A stretch of DNA of 64,000 nt from Pseudomonas fluorescens. GTDB taxonomy: Bacteria > Pseudomonadota > Gammaproteobacteria > Pseudomonadales > Pseudomonadaceae. The stretch lies in assembly GCF_902497895.1 (NCBI RefSeq), contig NZ_CABVHQ010000009.1:1-64000 (forward strand), in the 5' to 3' direction. Under the pieces are notes generated by a model that made no database searches, had not been told where the DNA came from, and saw only the letters and a list, made by a program, of their open reading frames with translations. Below, piece by piece: positions 62,415-64,000 of the stretch. Made by a program: the position numbers and the translations under genes. How positions within the stretch are numbered: position 1 is the stretch's first letter; each line of letters opens with the position of its first letter.

Positions 62415-62513
62415 GATGATTGGCGCGTCCGGTCAACAGGTTGGCGTTCACGGCTAGCACTCTGCTCGATGACGCAGGGCAAGTGCGAACATCAATAACC
62501 AGAGGATGGAATC

Positions 62514-62633
62514 ATGCGGGGTACTTCTGCAAGTCCCAAGCGCCCGAATGCACAACGATCGGCGCATATTCGCCAAGTGGCGCTGGCCCGGGGCGTCGAG
62601 TTGCGCAACCGTTTTCCGATTCTCAACCAGTGA
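62514..62633 (+). CDS. Possible 39-residue basic protein
   Basis: An ATG at 62514, eight bases after AGAGGA, opens 39 codons to a TGA at 62631. The product is Arg-rich (MRGTSASPKRPNAQRSAHIR at the start). It lies divergent to the AraC-type gene and is followed by a perfect 18-bp palindrome. The good ribosome site and clean stop support translation, but no relatives are known to me. Confidence 0.4.
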   Translation: MRGTSASPKRPNAQRSAHIRQVALARGVELRNRFPILNQ

Positions 62634-62652
62634 CGGCTGAAATGATTTCGGC

Positions 62653-62670
62653 GGGCAAACCGGTTTGCCC
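62653..62670. promoter_or_regulatory. Perfect 18-bp palindrome GGGCAAACCGGTTTGCCC
   Basis: Two 9-bp half-sites lie without a gap 20 bases after the 39-codon ORF. The T-run at 62690 is about 20 bases further on, too far for a standard terminator, so an operator or a relic terminator is possible. Confidence 0.5.
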
Positions 62671-62716
62671 ACGAATGCGATATTCAGGTTTTTTTATTTC
62701 TGGGGCGCCAACCTCT

Positions 62717-62768
62717 ATATTCTTTAAAGGAATTAATAAATATCTTCTTATTCCTTAACGAATATAAC
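62717..62768 (+). promoter_or_regulatory. AT-rich candidate sulfur-control promoter region
   Basis: ATTCTTTAAAGGAAT at about 62719-62733 and TTATTCCTTAACGA at about 62749-62762 lie 50-100 bases before the hydrolase gene. The latter differs from TTATTCTCTAACGG at 12581 in only three bases. A CysB-like regulator is inferred. Confidence 0.4.
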
Positions 62769-62818
62769 TCTGGTCCCTATACTCGATCCCGAACAGACAA
62801 GCAGCCGGAGGGCTCCCC

Positions 62819-63400
62819 ATGCGCAACGAATCAATTCGCTACCTGATCGTGCCGGGCTGGCAAGGATCGCCAGAAGATCATTGGCAAAGCCATTGGCAGA
62901 ACAGTTTGCCAAACAGCGCGCGCGTGGAGCAGGCCGACTGGTTGGCGCCGCGTCGCGAGGATTGGGTCGCGGCGTTGGCGCAGGCGATCGCGGCTGATAG
63001 CACACCGGTGATCCTGATTGCCCACAGCCTGGGTTGCATCACCGTTGCGCATTGGGCAGCACAGGCACCCTTCAGCTTTTTGCGTCAGGTCCGCGGCGCC
63101 CTGCTGGTTGCTCCCGCGGATGTCGAACGCCCTGCCTGCGCGCCGGCCTTGCGCAACTTCGCGCCGATCCCGACGCACCTGTTGCCGTTCCCCAGCCAGG
63201 TCGTCAGCTCGGACAATGACAGTGCGGTCAGCGCCGCTCGTGCCCTTGAGCTGGCCCGCAACTGGGGCGCCGAAGCCGGGATTCTGACCGGTGCCGGACA
63301 CATCAATGTGAAGTCCGGGCACCAACGCTGGGAGCAGGGCTTCGCTTATCTTTACCGTCTGCAAAATCGCATGGAGCAGCATTCCCTGCGCCGCGCCTGA
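62819..63400 (+). CDS. RBBP9/YdeN-type alpha/beta hydrolase
   Basis: A 193-residue serine hydrolase of the RBBP9 family, with the opening LIVPGWQGSPEDHWQSHWQ, nucleophile elbow IAHSLGCI, acid SSDNDSAVS and the catalytic His in GAGHINVKSGH. Substrates of bacterial members are mostly unknown. The next gene on the same strand encodes a sigma-54 activator of SfnR type, and the promoter region resembles sulfur-controlled ones, so a role in organosulfur metabolism is possible. Confidence 0.9.
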   Translation: MRNESIRYLIVPGWQGSPEDHWQSHWQNSLPNSARVEQADWLAPRREDWVAALAQAIAADSTPVILIAHSLGCITVAHWAAQAPFSFLRQVRGALLVAPADVERPACAPALRNFAPIPTHLLPFPSQVVSSDNDSAVSAARALELARNWGAEAGILTGAGHINVKSGHQRWEQGFAYLYRLQNRMEQHSLRRA

Positions 63401-63456
63401 GTCTTTTATTTTTTTAACGCCTCCCGTCTGCCGGCGGATTTGGGCGGGAGTCTGTC

Positions 63457-64000
63457 ATGAGTCTGCATGAAACCTTCGGTCAGCCACTGCTGACCTTTCC
63501 CGACGCGGAAAAAAGCCCGCTGAGCATTCGCGCCAAGGCGCTGGTATTCGTCGATCCCCGTTCACGACAACTGCGTCACGAGCTCGAACAGCTGGCACCA
63601 CGCTCGATTTGCGTGCTGATCCGCGGTGAAACCGGGAGCGGCAAAGAACTGCTGGCGCGGCACATCCACCGTGGCAGCGACCGTGGTGGTTTGTTCGTTT
63701 CGGTCAACTGTGGAGCGATCAGTCCGACCTACGCCGATGCCGAGTTGTTCGGCTATGCCGCCGGCAGTCACAGCGGCTCGGCCAGCAGCCGCGCGGGTTG
63801 GTTCGGTTCAGCCAACGGTGGCACCTTATACCTGGACGAAATCGGTGACTTGCCGCTGCCGATCCAGGTCAAGTTGCTTGCGGCACTGGAGAACCACGAA
63901 GTCACCCGTGTCGGTGCTCAGCAGCCAAGCCCGGTGGACGTGCGGCTTGTTGCGGCGACCAGCATCGACCTGGCGCAAGCGGTGGCTGCCGGGAAATTTC
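63457..64000 (+). CDS. Sigma-54-dependent activator, SfnR-like, cut by the window end
   Basis: 181 codons are visible from an ATG at 63457 with GGGAG upstream. After a 40-residue start the AAA+ domain shows GETGSGKEL (Walker A), SVNCGAISPTYADAELFGYA and GGTLYLDEIGDLPLPIQVKL (Walker B). No N-terminal sensor domain is present. The loop that is normally GAFTGA reads GSHSGS. Short regulators of this design (SfnR type) control use of sulfones or sulfonates; the assignment is by resemblance. Confidence 0.85.
   Translation, partial: MSLHETFGQPLLTFPDAEKSPLSIRAKALVFVDPRSRQLRHELEQLAPRSICVLIRGETGSGKELLARHIHRGSDRGGLFVSVNCGAISPTYADAELFGYAAGSHSGSASSRAGWFGSANGGTLYLDEIGDLPLPIQVKLLAALENHEVTRVGAQQPSPVDVRLVAATSIDLAQAVAAGKF

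Overview
The window reads as chromosomal DNA of a Pseudomonas of the fluorescens group. The evidence is high GC with typical codon use, many Pseudomonas REP/REPIN repeats, a tandem 5S rRNA at the end of an rrn operon, lapG, an mgo/pvf signal cluster, and the neighbourhood desA / PAS-GGDEF-EAL gene / oscA / sbp-cysTWA, which I recall also exists in P. aeruginosa. No phage, plasmid origin, CRISPR array or intact insertion sequence was seen.

Layout. 0-0.4 kb: two 5S rRNA copies, each with a terminator. 0.48-1.05 kb: remnants of an iron-uptake locus (FecI-like sigma factor, TonB-dependent receptor, PepSY protein), collapsed by deletions. 1.4-3.2 kb: amino-acid-type chemoreceptor with a possible FliA promoter. 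3.4-9.1 kb (minus strand): mgoBCAD/pvfABCD-type operon (HDO-like oxygenase, AurF-type N-oxygenase, A-T-reductase NRPS, SRPBCC protein), the family that makes diazeniumdiolate signals such as leudiazen and valdiazen. 9.9-11.8 kb: GntR/FCD regulator with a palindromic operator, then lapG followed by a wrecked lapD. 12.7-16.5 kb: TauD-like dioxygenase plus a sulfonate/sulfate-ester-type ABC transporter. 16.5-18 kb: orphan Rhs-core protein with a Pro/Ser-rich tail, and an APS-kinase-like tail fragment. 18-20.1 kb: slipin/NfeD pair. 20.3-26 kb: small genes, higBA, an orphan Phd-type antitoxin, a structured RNA leader before a small gene, and a DUF945 protein.

26-40 kb: one minus-strand, largely overlapping operon bcsEFG-RQABZC for cellulose, including the BcsG phosphoethanolamine transferase. 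40-42.6 kb: AT-rich island with a COG3375-like GNAT protein, a divergent 51-codon ORF and repeats. 42.7-46.7 kb: PEBP protein, then a von Willebrand lipoprotein - ECF sigma - membrane anti-sigma unit; tRNA-Arg(CCG) follows. 47-50 kb: gabDT. 50-55 kb: diguanylate cyclase, DesA desaturase and a PAS-GGDEF-EAL protein. 55-59.3 kb: sulfate starvation genes oscA-sbp-cysTWA. 59.5-64 kb: Mpo1-like protein, Crp/Fnr regulator, receiver-only response regulator, AraC regulator, small hydrolase and the start of a sigma-54 activator with an altered GAFTGA loop.

Themes. (1) Biofilm and c-di-GMP: bcs operon with PilZ and GIL sensors, lapG without lapD, two GGDEF proteins. (2) Sulfur scavenging: three units, at 12.7, 55 and 62.8 kb, preceded by similar AT-rich TTATTC/TTAA-type motifs. 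(3) Signalling and conflict: mgo cluster, Rhs protein, toxin-antitoxin genes. (4) Reductive decay, in the iron locus, lapD and the response regulator. All functions are read from sequence and family knowledge; no search was run.
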